Part shown: in pieces, positions 9,132-18,223 of the stretch | Layout: each line of letters begins with the position of its first letter | Position numbering within the stretch: the stretch's first letter is position 1 | Notes under the pieces: model-generated | Seen by the model: only the letters and a program-made list of their open reading frames with translations | What the model was told of the DNA's origin: nothing | The model's database searches: none | Program-made: the position numbers and the translations under genes | DNA from: Cerioporus squamosus | Lineage: Eukaryota > Basidiomycota > Agaricomycetes > Polyporales > Polyporaceae | Assembly (NCBI GenBank): GCA_022592435.1 | Contig: JABYQS010000507.1 | Span: 1-20,004, forward strand | Length of the DNA stretch: 20,004 bases | Direction of reading: 5' to 3'

Positions 9132-9996
9132 GGCCTGCTCACCAAGTCCGCGAATGACTGGGGCGGTCACCTCTCAACCGCCGCACCGCGTCCCAAGGCG
9201 AGCACCACGGAGAACGCACACGTCATCTCCTGCCCGGAGCCCGCCCCTGTCCTGAACGTTGTCCTCCACGTCGTCTACGGCCTTGCCTGCGCGACTTACA
9301 AGCCCACGATCGACGTGCTCTCAGCCGCCGTCAACGCCATGGCGACCTACGGCATCCCGCCCAAAGAGCACATCGCGCCCGGCACCCCGCTCTATGCGCT
9401 CATCCTCGCCCAGGCGCCCATGAAGCCCATCGTGGCGTACGCCCTCGCCCAGGCGCACGACCTCTACGCCCTCGCCGTCCCGATCTCGAGCCACCTGCTG
9501 TCCTTTCCGCTGCACGCCCTCACAGACGAGTTGTCTGAGCAGATCGGGCCGCTGTATTTGAAGAGGCTCTTCTTCCTGCACCTCGGCCGCCTCGAGGCGC
9601 TCCGGCAGCTGCTGCTCGCGCCGCCACACCCGCACCCCGCGACCGAGCGGTGTGCGTTTGCGGACCAGAAGAGTATCACTCTCGCGTGGGCGCTGGCGGC
9701 TGCGTATCTTGCGTGGGACTCGCGACCAGGTAGCGTGCTCATGATGTTGGAATTTTGAAGAGAGTTGACGCGTGCATTTCTTTTGAACGTGCAGATCTGC
9801 CGGCGAGCGCGATCGAGGCTGCGTTCTTGCCGCTCGCGGACCGCCTCGACTGCGAGTTGTGCAAGAAGAGTCTGGTGGAGCGCGTGAAGCAGGTCATCGT
9901 GCAGTGGTCGATGGTCAAGGTAGGTACTCGAGCGATGGTTCGTTCGTCGCAGCGCATATACATAGCTCATCTGTCATCACACAGAGGTCTATCTGA
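9131..9996 (+). pseudogene. BTB-like gene, 5'-truncated
   Basis: C-terminal part of a protein resembling the large agaricomycete BTB/POZ-like family. It carries APVLNVVLHVVYGLAC, then a TYKPTIDVLSAAVNAMATYGIP segment, APGTPLYALILAQAPM, SSHLLSFPLHALTDELSEQI, GPLYLKRLFFLHLGRLEAL, and a final region with CELCKKSLVERVKQVIVQWS. Exons: to 9729, 9795-9919, 9985-9996. The introns 9730-9794 and 9920-9984 are GT-AG, and the phases match through the stop TGA at 9994-9996. What is missing is the N-terminal BTB core: upstream of about 9131 the sequence becomes the antisense monooxygenase remnant. Frame and splice sites are otherwise intact, so decay is recent or a chimeric short protein (open upstream to 8979) could still be made. 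The family assignment is from remembered sequence resemblance only. Confidence 0.65.
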
Positions 9997-10038
9997 TGAA
10001 CTCCGGAGCTAGAGTGGAGAGGCACCGTCCTTCAAGTT

Positions 10039-10294
10039 GACTGCCGCTGAGTATTGCGCGACAAGCCCCCGCCTCGATTCGTTCGTCATCGAGCCTCACC
10101 TCACCCTGCCCTCCTCTCCTCGCATGAGGAGCCCTTCTGTCGTCACGGCGTCGCAAAAGGCGTCGCACCCTGTTAGACACCGTCTTCGACTGCCGCTCAG
10201 TACCGCGCGACAAACCCCCCGCCTCGTCTCCGCGCATGAGACGCCCTTCTGTCGTCGCGGCATCGCAAAAGCAAACAGGTGTCGCACCCCGTTA
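10039..10294. repeat. imperfect tandem direct repeat, two copies
   Basis: Copy one is 10039-10174 and copy two 10188-10294, with a period of about 149 bp. Both run from GACTGCCGCT through GCGCGACAA, CCCCCGCCTCG, GCATGAG, CCCTTCTGTCGTC and GGC(G/A)TCGCAAAA to GTCGCACCC(T/C)GTTA. Copy one holds about 34 extra bases after CCGCCTCG. It sits just past the stop of the BTB-like remnant, probably in its 3' UTR. No coding potential. Confidence 0.8.
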
Positions 10295-10299
10295 CCGTA

Positions 10300-11640
10300 C
10301 CCGTAACTTATCCCCTCTGATTCCCTCGCTGTCTGTTTGTCTGTCTGTTCATAGTTCGCATTCGCTGCCGTCCGCCATCGCTGTAGTCATACTTGCAAGT
10401 TTCGTGCCCTCTGTCTAGTGCAGTCGCAGTCGCCGTGTGTCTGTCCGTGTGTACGATACGCATGTAGTTGTCTCGCAGTTCGAGGCTGTCTTTTTCCGAC
10501 GTGCATCGATGCCATCTATCGCATCCCGGATGCCTGCTGCGACCTCGATATGTGATTCTTGTGGGGGCCCGAATACAGCCGACTTTGACGCCTTCTGCGA
10601 CCACCACGTCCGCCCCTCGAGCTCGCTCGACCATCATCCGCGAGTACCAACGGCCCGTGCGCGGCCGCACAGGGCAGACGCAAACCGTAAGAGCTATTGA
10701 GAACGAGCCCTTTACGCTGATACAAGCAGTTCCGCTCTATTCGACTGCGCGACTTCGTCTCCGACTTGGACCTCGATTCCCTAAGCTCGACTCGCTCTTT
10801 CTCTCTCTTTCTCTCTCTTTCCTCCACGCCTAGACTCGCTCGGTTGACTCTCGCAATTGTTCAGATTATTGCGCAACCCTAGGACGCGTCAATACGCGTT
10901 CGACTCGATCTCTACGCTACGCACGAGTGGGCTACTCGACCCCCTTCCCTCTCCCTCTGAGGTTTATCATCGGGACGGCGGCGGTCGTTCAGGACTGCTA
11001 TAGTCCAGGAGGACCACTACCGCTTCTTACGTGGCAAATCCTGACTTCTATTTGACTGACACTGGCGACAGAGCCGCCATCAAGGCCTTTGAGTGGAACA
11101 GTTTGCGGTCTGGGAGCGTGGCGGAGAATGGATTCGACACGTGTCGTGACTCCATTGCTCGCATCCTTGCGCAACATGGCAACTTGAGGACAACGCCTCA
11201 ACTTAATATTGGACGGTCGCTGGGCAATGCCAGGACCCAGGGGGACGCTGAGGGAGAACTCTGGAGCCACAGAAAGATTTCGGTGGTTCTTACCACTTTG
11301 CGCAGGCGGCCAGCTGTCATCAGAGGCCTCATGCTAGGTTCAAGCAGGCCCGTCGCCTGTGCACCTCACATGAATCATCGATGCAAACTTAGAGCTTGTA
11401 TGTCGGTCGCTGAGTCCGCAGCTATCGTGACTGAAAGCTCATTTTATCTTCAGACGGTCTAACGGACAGCCCAACCGGCTGGATTCTGATGAAGCTCGTG
11501 GTCGGGTGTATAGTAAGCTACGAGAGTTGTTCCCAGGCAACCCTGCCTCATGCTCACCTCACTCTCCTATCCGCGACGTTAAGAGCCGATCAGATATGGC
11601 GGACGCCGCCAACTCCAGCGGTCGGCATTCTTACGGCGTT
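10300..11640. other. intergenic: 3' flank of the BTB-like remnant and an unassigned region
   Basis: About 10310-10450 is T/G/C-rich with runs such as CTGTCTGTTTGTCTGTCTGTTC and looks like a fungal 3' UTR or terminator region. A pyrimidine microsatellite lies at 10795-10825. A 143-codon open frame at 11031-11462 begins with GTG and carries no motif or splice pattern I can recognise, so it is not called. The last 100 bp form the promoter of the DUF6533 gene. Confidence 0.5.
10795..10825 (+). repeat. CT-rich microsatellite
   Basis: A 31-base pure pyrimidine run made of repeated CTCTCTTT units. Such tracts are common in basidiomycete promoters and 5' UTRs. No gene with a convincing start follows directly, so its role is unclear. 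Confidence 0.7.
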
Positions 11641-11660
11641 TAACCGCACCGTCGTGGTCA

Positions 11661-11667
11661 ATATAAG
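11661..11667 (+). promoter_or_regulatory. TATA-like element of the DUF6533 gene
   Basis: ATATAAG in the context CAATATAAGGCC lies 87 bp before the ATG at 11748, a usual distance for a fungal TATA box. Confidence 0.5.
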
Positions 11668-11747
11668 GCCTGGTTGTACCTTGCATGGCACGCCATCACG
11701 ATCCTCCCCGCACCCCGGCAACGTAAGGGTCCTCGTTTGACTTCAGC

Positions 11748-13551
11748 ATGTCTTCCGCACCAGATATCGCTGTCGTGACAGCGACCGTGGCCCTACTTGA
11801 CAGCTTGTACGTCCACACATACAAGTTCAGGGCCACTCATTTGGGTTGACGATCGCTGACTTTGTCGAACCGTAGCTATTACCAAAAGTATTGCATTATG
11901 GCAACCTCCAGTGCGGTTTACTCCATCAGAAGCCTGTCCTCGTCAGCCTCACGCTCTCACTCTCATCATAGCGCTCTTCATTTACGAAGTAATCGACACG
12001 TTCGATCGCGAAGTGGCCTGCTTTTGGACCACCAAGCGGAGTGGAGCGTCATCCTTGTTCTTCGCGAACAAGTGGATGTACCTGACAGTCTTGGTGATGC
12101 AGCTGGTCGTGTATGCGTCTTTTCCTTCAGAGAAGGTACGTGAGCAGTCGTAGCTCGTGCAAGTGCATTTCTGACTGTAAACAGAGGTTGGTGTGTAGCC
12201 ACGCAGAACTCCAGAATGCCGCAGAGTGACTAGTACTTGATACTGACGCTTACTTAACCGCAGTTGCTCCATGTTCACGAGGGCAGAATTTGTAGTTAAA
12301 TTATTGCAATTCATTCCTGGAGCAGGTAAGTCATGCGGCATACTTCCGCCAAGGTTCAAAGTAACTGAAACCGTGCAATGAGTCTTCGCCGCCCTCCGCG
12401 CATATGTGCTGAGCCAGAATAGGCTCCTCGGACTACTCGTCCTTGCTCTTTCCATGTCGCCAGTAGGTGCGAACCTGGTGAGTGGCTTGATCTTGCAGAC
12501 ATAGGCATGGATAGAGGCTGATCCACTAGTACATAGGTGCCATATGGCTATGATCTTCGTGGAGAGAACACGCCCCCGTTTGGATGTGGACAGTCAGACA
12601 ACAGAAGTACCGCACTAGACGTTAGGTGCGTATGTCTCAATGTGTCCTTGTCCGAGTCCCACCGATCAGTACTGACGTTGTTGCAGGCGTAGGTTGGCTG
12701 GCCATCTCGTGTGCCATCCGGCGCTCATGCACATAATCGCACAGTTGTGGTCATCTCTCGAGGTCCGCTCATCATTGCCAACATCCTGCTCATCTGGATC
12801 ACTTGGACCAAGCTAAGCAGGGGCGCCCTGAGAAGTGTACAGCACAAGCGACTTTCACTATCGGATATCCTATTTCGGGGTGGTAAGTCTCTCTACCGGA
12901 ACTTTGATTGGTTGATAGGAATGCTGTGGCTAACCGCCCCTTCTACTGCGTGTATAGGAATCATATATTTCGTGTACGTGAAGGAACAAAGCTGCTGGGA
13001 TACCTGACGGACTCGGACACTCTTCATTAGAATTCTGTTCATCCTGAATACCCTCCATCTCGTCTTCACGGTGACCTTCGTAAGCCGCATCTACAGACCT
13101 GCTATGCCTTCGCACGCACAATCTTATGTTCGCCTCAATAGCTGGCGGGCTCTTCATACAACGAAGCAAGTTTATTGTCCATCTTCATTGCCCCGTACGT
13201 GTCTTACCGTTCTGAAATGCGACTTTGCACTCACCTATGCTTTTCATGCGTAGCATCACAACGATCCTCATCTCGCGCTTCCTCCTTGAACTGCAAGAAT
13301 CGAGCCAGAGGGTCGTCAGAATTGACTCTGACGATCCGCTGCATTCCTCAAGGGACTCAAACGACACGCCGAGCTTCATTTTGTCCCTCGGAGGGTTCAT
13401 CGATCCAGACCTCCCTGCGGGATCCGATGCTGATGATGACGATGGACTTGCGTCGCAAGGTGGCTCGGGCTCAGAGGTTCGGGAGGAGGAAGACCGGGTT
13501 CACGATCAGGCGTCTCAGGCCGCCGCGGCGCCGTCGTCGTTGTCCGCGTAG
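11748..13551 (+). CDS. DUF6533 multi-pass membrane protein, many exons
   Basis: Member of the agaricomycete DUF6533 family of polytopic membrane proteins of unknown function. My model: exons 11748-11806, 11876-11910, 11972-12135, an uncertain microexon at 12185-12192, 12264-12325, 12383-12477, 12537-12625, 12670-12710, 12763-12882, 12958-12973 (16 bp), 13031-13079, 13142-13194, 13254-13551. All introns are GT-AG, phases agree, and the total is 1089 bp (362 residues plus stop). The N-terminal hallmark is present (YYQKYCIMATSTLFIYE, then FDREVACFW, joined across two introns), as are VFAALRAYVLSQNRLLGLLV, LIIANILLIWITW, SDILFRGG, GIIYFVILFILNTLHLVF and ITTILISRFLLELQ. The tail is acidic and low in complexity. 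The microexon could be 2 bp instead of 8. The 12625/12670 junction could instead be 12606/12687; both keep the frame, and the latter has a better branch point. Start chosen for TATA spacing and family-like length. Confidence 0.8.
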
Positions 13552-14177
13552 TCCGCCGCCGTTTGCGAGCCTGACCTGGGTCATGCGTACCACACTGAGA
13601 TGCGCACCGCGCGTTGCTCTTTGTACTTCGGTCTTTCTTTCTTGGGTGTCGAGAGTCTGCCACACGCGCATATCTATAGCGTACCGTGGATTGTCGTTCC
13701 TCGTGCATTTATTTATTCAAGACAGTCACGGCGTTATACGCCGCACATCCGATTCAGTCTGAAGACGAAGATATGCGACGCGCCTTGCTCGGGATGGCGG
13801 GATGGCCATGCAAAAAGCTAGAGTACAAGTCGCTGCGTGCAGACACGGGGAACAACGCATTGGTCTGGATAATGTGTACTCGTACACTCGGAGTCTTCAC
13901 AAGTGTACTGTAGGATCTCCAGGCTCGCAGTACCATGCAGGCTGTCGAAGTCCCCTTAGAGCCACGGCGGACTAATAAATGCCCTCACCTCGATGCATCT
14001 GGTGAATCCTTCGCACGGCCGGTGTCCAGTTCGTCACGCGGGCGAGTTTGACAGTTAGACATCATTTCCAGCCAGGACGCACCAAGCTCACGCTCGCGCT
14101 CGCCGACTGAACGGTCCGGTCACGATCCCGGTCTTTCGCAAGTTGCAAGTCGCAAGTCGTCATGCTAAGGGACGGTC
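13552..14177. other. intergenic between convergent DUF6533 and HET genes
   Basis: 3' flanks of two convergent genes. It contains AT-rich tracts suited to 3' end formation (ATTTATTTATT near 13710, AATAAA near 13974) and a small GCAAGT triplication (14137-14159). Open frames are short and unsupported. Confidence 0.5.
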
Positions 14178-16104
14178 TTACGCGAGCTTCCACTCCGCCG
14201 ACGCATGCAACGTAGCGCCGTTCGGGTCCAGCGGAAACGACACGAATGACAAGCGGACGGCGAGGGCCCAGATCGACGCATCACGAACGAACGAGAAGTC
14301 CTTCGTCTGGTCCGGCCACTCGCTGACATGGTCTGTCGCGCAGTCGTGCCCGTCGTGGTGCAGTGTTGCTAGAGGTGGGACGTACGACACGAACCCAACG
14401 TGCGCCCACAGCGGCCTCATCTGCCGCCGGGCGCTCTGCGGGATGTGCGGGATGTGCGGGAGGAGGTCTCGCGCGTCCTCCACGGACGTGCGACACCGGC
14501 CGACCTGGACTACGACCGCGCTAAAATGCGAGTCTGGGGAGGAGAAGACGAACGCGGTCGGGACGTTGTGGTCTGCGAGCCCCGCGTTGGTGGTGCAGGT
14601 CAGGGCGTAGTACGCTGAACTGCGGGCGGTGTCTCCGAGCGGTCCCGTTCAGGGCGTCGACAAACGCCTGGATCGTGCGGCTGGGGAAGTGAAACTGCTG
14701 CGCCGGGCTGAGCAGCACGTTCATCGGAAGAAGAGAGAGCCGGGCGCGGGATGCTAGTATCCGAGGCTTGGTAGTGGAGGTACACGTCTGCCCATCGCCA
14801 CTTGCTGTCGCAGGGGCCAGTCCGGCAAGCATGGCCTTGCGGCGACGGTCCTGTCGAATGCGTCTCCGTCGTTGTATATGCTGTAGGACGGATATCCATC
14901 CTCTCTCACGGGACGCGGGGAGAGGAGCAGGAACAGCCGAATTCTGTTGTGGCTGCATGCCCAGGATAGATTCGCCAGAGTCGCAAAGTCGGTTTCGAGG
15001 AGGGGGATGTGGGCGAGCACTCCACGAGGAGTCACGGTCAACGTGGTTGCGTGATCAGTGGTGGAAGACTGAGAGTATCATCAGGCCACGCGCCGACAGC
15101 GTATAATGATATGTAGGTGCACAACGTACCGATGGAGATCCACATGAACTGAGAGAACCACGAGTGTCAAAGATGATACCGGCGCAATGTGCATAGCCAC
15201 AGCAGTGAGGCTGAGCGAAGGCGGCGGGAGAATGTGCGAAGAGGCACGAGGCTGTGGTATACGACCACCCAGAGCGGCCAACCAGGGATAAGCTCTCGAT
15301 ATAGTTGCTGCCTCCCCAGGCAAAGAGTGTCGTGTCTTCGCTCCGCTTCATGATTTCCTCCTGCAGGCGCTGGAAGGCGCTTCGTCCTTCCCCGTAGAGG
15401 GTCGGCATCTGGATGTTAAAGATGCCCAGCAAGCAGTACGCTTCGTCCTCGACGCGCGTCGTCGCCCTCCGAGCAGCCCACGACATCCGCTGAGCGACGC
15501 TGAAGTCGTCGAGGACGCGTTCGTGCTGCAGCAGGCTCTTCGGGATGCCCGCGCAGGCCTGCAAGGCGGCGGCGAAGCCGGCTTTGGACCCGAGCACTTC
15601 TCATCCCTGGCCGAGGAAGACGACGAGAGGGGCGGCGATGAGCTCCTGCAGCGTCCACCCACGCGTGTGCCACCGGCTTTGGGCGAACTTATCGGGTGGC
15701 TGGCGCTGCGTCTCCGAGAGGAGGTTGTTGAAGGAGGACTCGGGAGGGACGTCGCCGAGGTACGCGTAGCAGATGGACGAGAGGGAGTAGTAGCGATACA
15801 TGGAGTTGATGGCCTCGGAGAGCTCCGCGCTGCTGGACTTGTCGATGCAGCAGGTGTCGATCCAGACCCACCTGTACCCGTGCTGCTCGGCGAGCTCGCA
15901 GCACCGCCTGATCTTGTCGCCCACGAGGTCCCGCAGGGTCTCGCGTCCATCGGACGCGGCGCAGCGCTTCTCGAGCTTCCGAAGGTCCTTGAAAGACTGC
16001 TCGGCGTGGTCCCAGACGTGCGAGAGGATCGCGTACCCGTCCTTGACATCTTCAGGAGCGGGGAAGAAATGGAGCTCCGCGCGATCCGTGCTAAGAAGCC
16101 ACAT
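14178..16104 (-). pseudogene. HET-domain (heterokaryon incompatibility) protein, disrupted
   Basis: Gene of the HET family (Pfam HET), fungal non-self recognition proteins that trigger cell death on fusion of unlike mycelia. The start MWLLSTDRAELHFFPAPED is typical of agaricomycete members. Domain landmarks: GYAILSHVW (residues 23-31), WVWIDTCCID (79-88), Y-YSLSSICYAYLGDVPP (105-121) and RGWTLQELIA (148-157). Codon 168 is TGA (15601-15603) where relatives carry tryptophan before EVLGSKAGF; the same frame then continues through RMSWAARRATTRVEDEAYCLLGIF-like sequence. A 61-bp GT-AG intron (15129-15069) joins in phase to a second exon with the C-terminal region. That exon changes frame near 14801-14816, 14730-14755 and 14621-14650, each time resuming recognisable coding (KWRWADVYLHYQ; LLPMNVLLSPAQQFHF; SAYYALTCTTNAGLADH), and ends at TAA 14178-14180. 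As read it yields only a 167-residue HET fragment. Confidence 0.85.
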
Positions 16105-18119
16105 GTGCGCCGGTGGGTGGGCTGCAGATACAGTCAATGTGGCGATCAAAGGGGGGAGGACGATGCCCCATACCTGCTGAGCCGTGGTAAATAAGTGAGC
16201 AATAGCAACAGCAGGTGCGGGCGAGGACCGTTTCCCTACGATGCAGTCAGAACTGCACCGAAGAGGCCCGGGGGAGAACAACGCTCCAATACCGGCCGTG
16301 CTGTAGAGGGGACGAATGAAAGCAATGGCAGGCAAGAACAAGGAGGAGGATAAGGACGACTGACGAGCGCGCACCCTAGGATAGTGACCGGTACCCTGAG
16401 GCCTTGAGGCCTGAGGCTGTTGCTTATTCTTGCACAGCACTACATAGGAAGAAGACTGCCGCCTGCGGAAAACGCACCGGTGGGGAAGACGGCACCGCTC
16501 AGCGAGCGAGCGACGTCGAACGCGATGAGTACGTATCATTCTATACATGGTGTTCCTGAGTCTTATGCGCTCTGACCAGGTCGCGCTAGGCTACCGAGCG
16601 TCCGTCTTCAAGGTACTGCTACCGTGCTGACCAGGTTGAGAGCACGTGGAATCAGTATGAACTCACCGTCGAAAGTTGAGGCGTGCCCGCGGCTGCAGGT
16701 ACCACGGACCCATCCGAGGGAGACACAACGTAGTCATCGTCAGCCTCCCAAGGCGAGTCAAGCTTTCTGGCTGGCCAGATCCGGCTGTGTCAGGTTTGTT
16801 AAAGTGTACGACTGCTATGAACGGTGCCACTGCTACCAGGCCGACCGACACCGGACGAGCGCCAGCAGAACAAAAGTTGCGCACGGACCATCGGTCAGTT
16901 TCAGGACCTCAGAGCCTAAGACGAGCAGGCCATGAGCATGAATTGCTCGTAAGCAAGGGAACCAGGAGAGCTAATACGAGGATGTCAAGCAGCGCAAGTC
17001 GCGAAGATCGCGAGCATATTCGCGCCGACCATCGGCTGCGTAGTCGCTGCGGTGCGGGAGCTGCGCACGAAGGTTGTTGGCTGACGCACCTTCGTCCATG
17101 CAGGGGCACAGCACACTGCGCATGGAAGCTTGTCAGGGCTTCTGGAGGGGCACGAGTCCGAGTATCGTGTTCCTACGGCTGTCAGCGGATGCAGGACATG
17201 ACGGAACGCACTGGGAGAGGCCCACTAGGACTTTCGTCCACACAGCCGAGTGTCACTGTCAAAAGAGCCCAAAGAAACAACTGTATTGCGATGAGAGCAG
17301 ATATATGGACGACGCGCGACACTCGCTGAGTCGCTTGTCCGCGACGAACCGGGACAACGGGTATGCATGTCAGGATGTCAGCCCCATCCACCGCCGAGGA
17401 CGAAGAACTTCGAGCCGCATACTTGGCACCTCCGGTGGGCTCTTGTATCCGACTCGCCCCGAGCAGCATGGGCGACATGAAGTGCGTTCCAAGAGCGCCA
17501 AGCAGAGCCCGAGGAAGAGGAAGAGAGCTGAGATGATGCGGGCGGCAGGAGCTTCGTCGCGAGCGAGACGCCAGGCAGCCATCGGACAAGAAAACAATTA
17601 TCGGGAGCGAACGCCGACCACAGCTTCTGACACGCAGATACATCGCCTTGCACAGTCGACTGACGAGGAGGTCTGCAAAGGTCTGCAGGAGGAGGTGGTG
17701 GTCAGAGGAAGAGATGCGTGGCCCCCTGCGTCGGGATCTGCAGCGCAGATGATTTCCGGTCCGGGCTATGCCTAAATGGGGCACTCGGGGAGGGGCGGGT
17801 CTCGGCCCGGCTGCCCCATCGAGAAGAATTGTGCCGGCGGGCTTGGCGGGATCGCTTGGGGCGCTGCGGATGGCCACGATGGGCATGGCACTGGGCAGCC
17901 GCCGCCAGCCGCTGTTGTTCTTGAGCTCTCCCCGTTGCGCCCGTCGTCCTGGTCTTCGTGCTGGACACAAACTACTACCACCCACGCTCTCTCCCTTGCT
18001 CTCCTGCTCTCGCCCTGCAGACGACCCCACCCTGACAGCACACGTCGGTACTCCACTGCCCTGGCATTACTCATCGGAGCATCATCATATCCTTGGTCTG
18101 CCGCGCTGTGCGCAGCTCC
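16105..18119. other. divergent intergenic region between the HET and protease genes
   Basis: About 2 kb with no gene I can support. From about 17070 to 18320 several frames on both strands are open for 180-410 codons (for example minus 18030-17182). Their residues are dominated by Ser, Arg, Pro and Gly without domain motifs, as expected from GC-rich sequence with few stops. It must contain the promoters of both flanking genes; I see no clear TATA box for either. Confidence 0.5.
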
Positions 18120-18223
18120 TTGTTCCTTTAACTTCTCCCGGTCCCCCTCCGCTTCCGCCTCTTTCCTGTCCTTTTCCCTCCAAGCTTTCCTTCTCCTCCT
18201 CCTCCTCCGCACGTCTCTCAGCC
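18120..18223 (+). promoter_or_regulatory. pyrimidine-rich leader of the aspartic protease
   Basis: The 100 bp before the ATG are strongly C/T-rich (including CTTCTCCTCCTCCTCCTCCG) and end in CTCTCAGCC directly before the ATG. CT-rich tracts next to the transcription start are common in well-expressed fungal genes. Confidence 0.5.

Noticed and set aside
11031..11462. 143-codon open frame on the plus strand
   Set aside because: Starts at GTG, which is not a usual nuclear start. No recognisable family; no intron structure in a genome where most genes have several.
17182..18030. 282-codon open frame on the minus strand
   Set aside because: No domain, no signal peptide and Ser/Arg-rich composition. 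It runs through the protease upstream region and overlaps equally long open frames on the other strand, as expected from GC-rich DNA.
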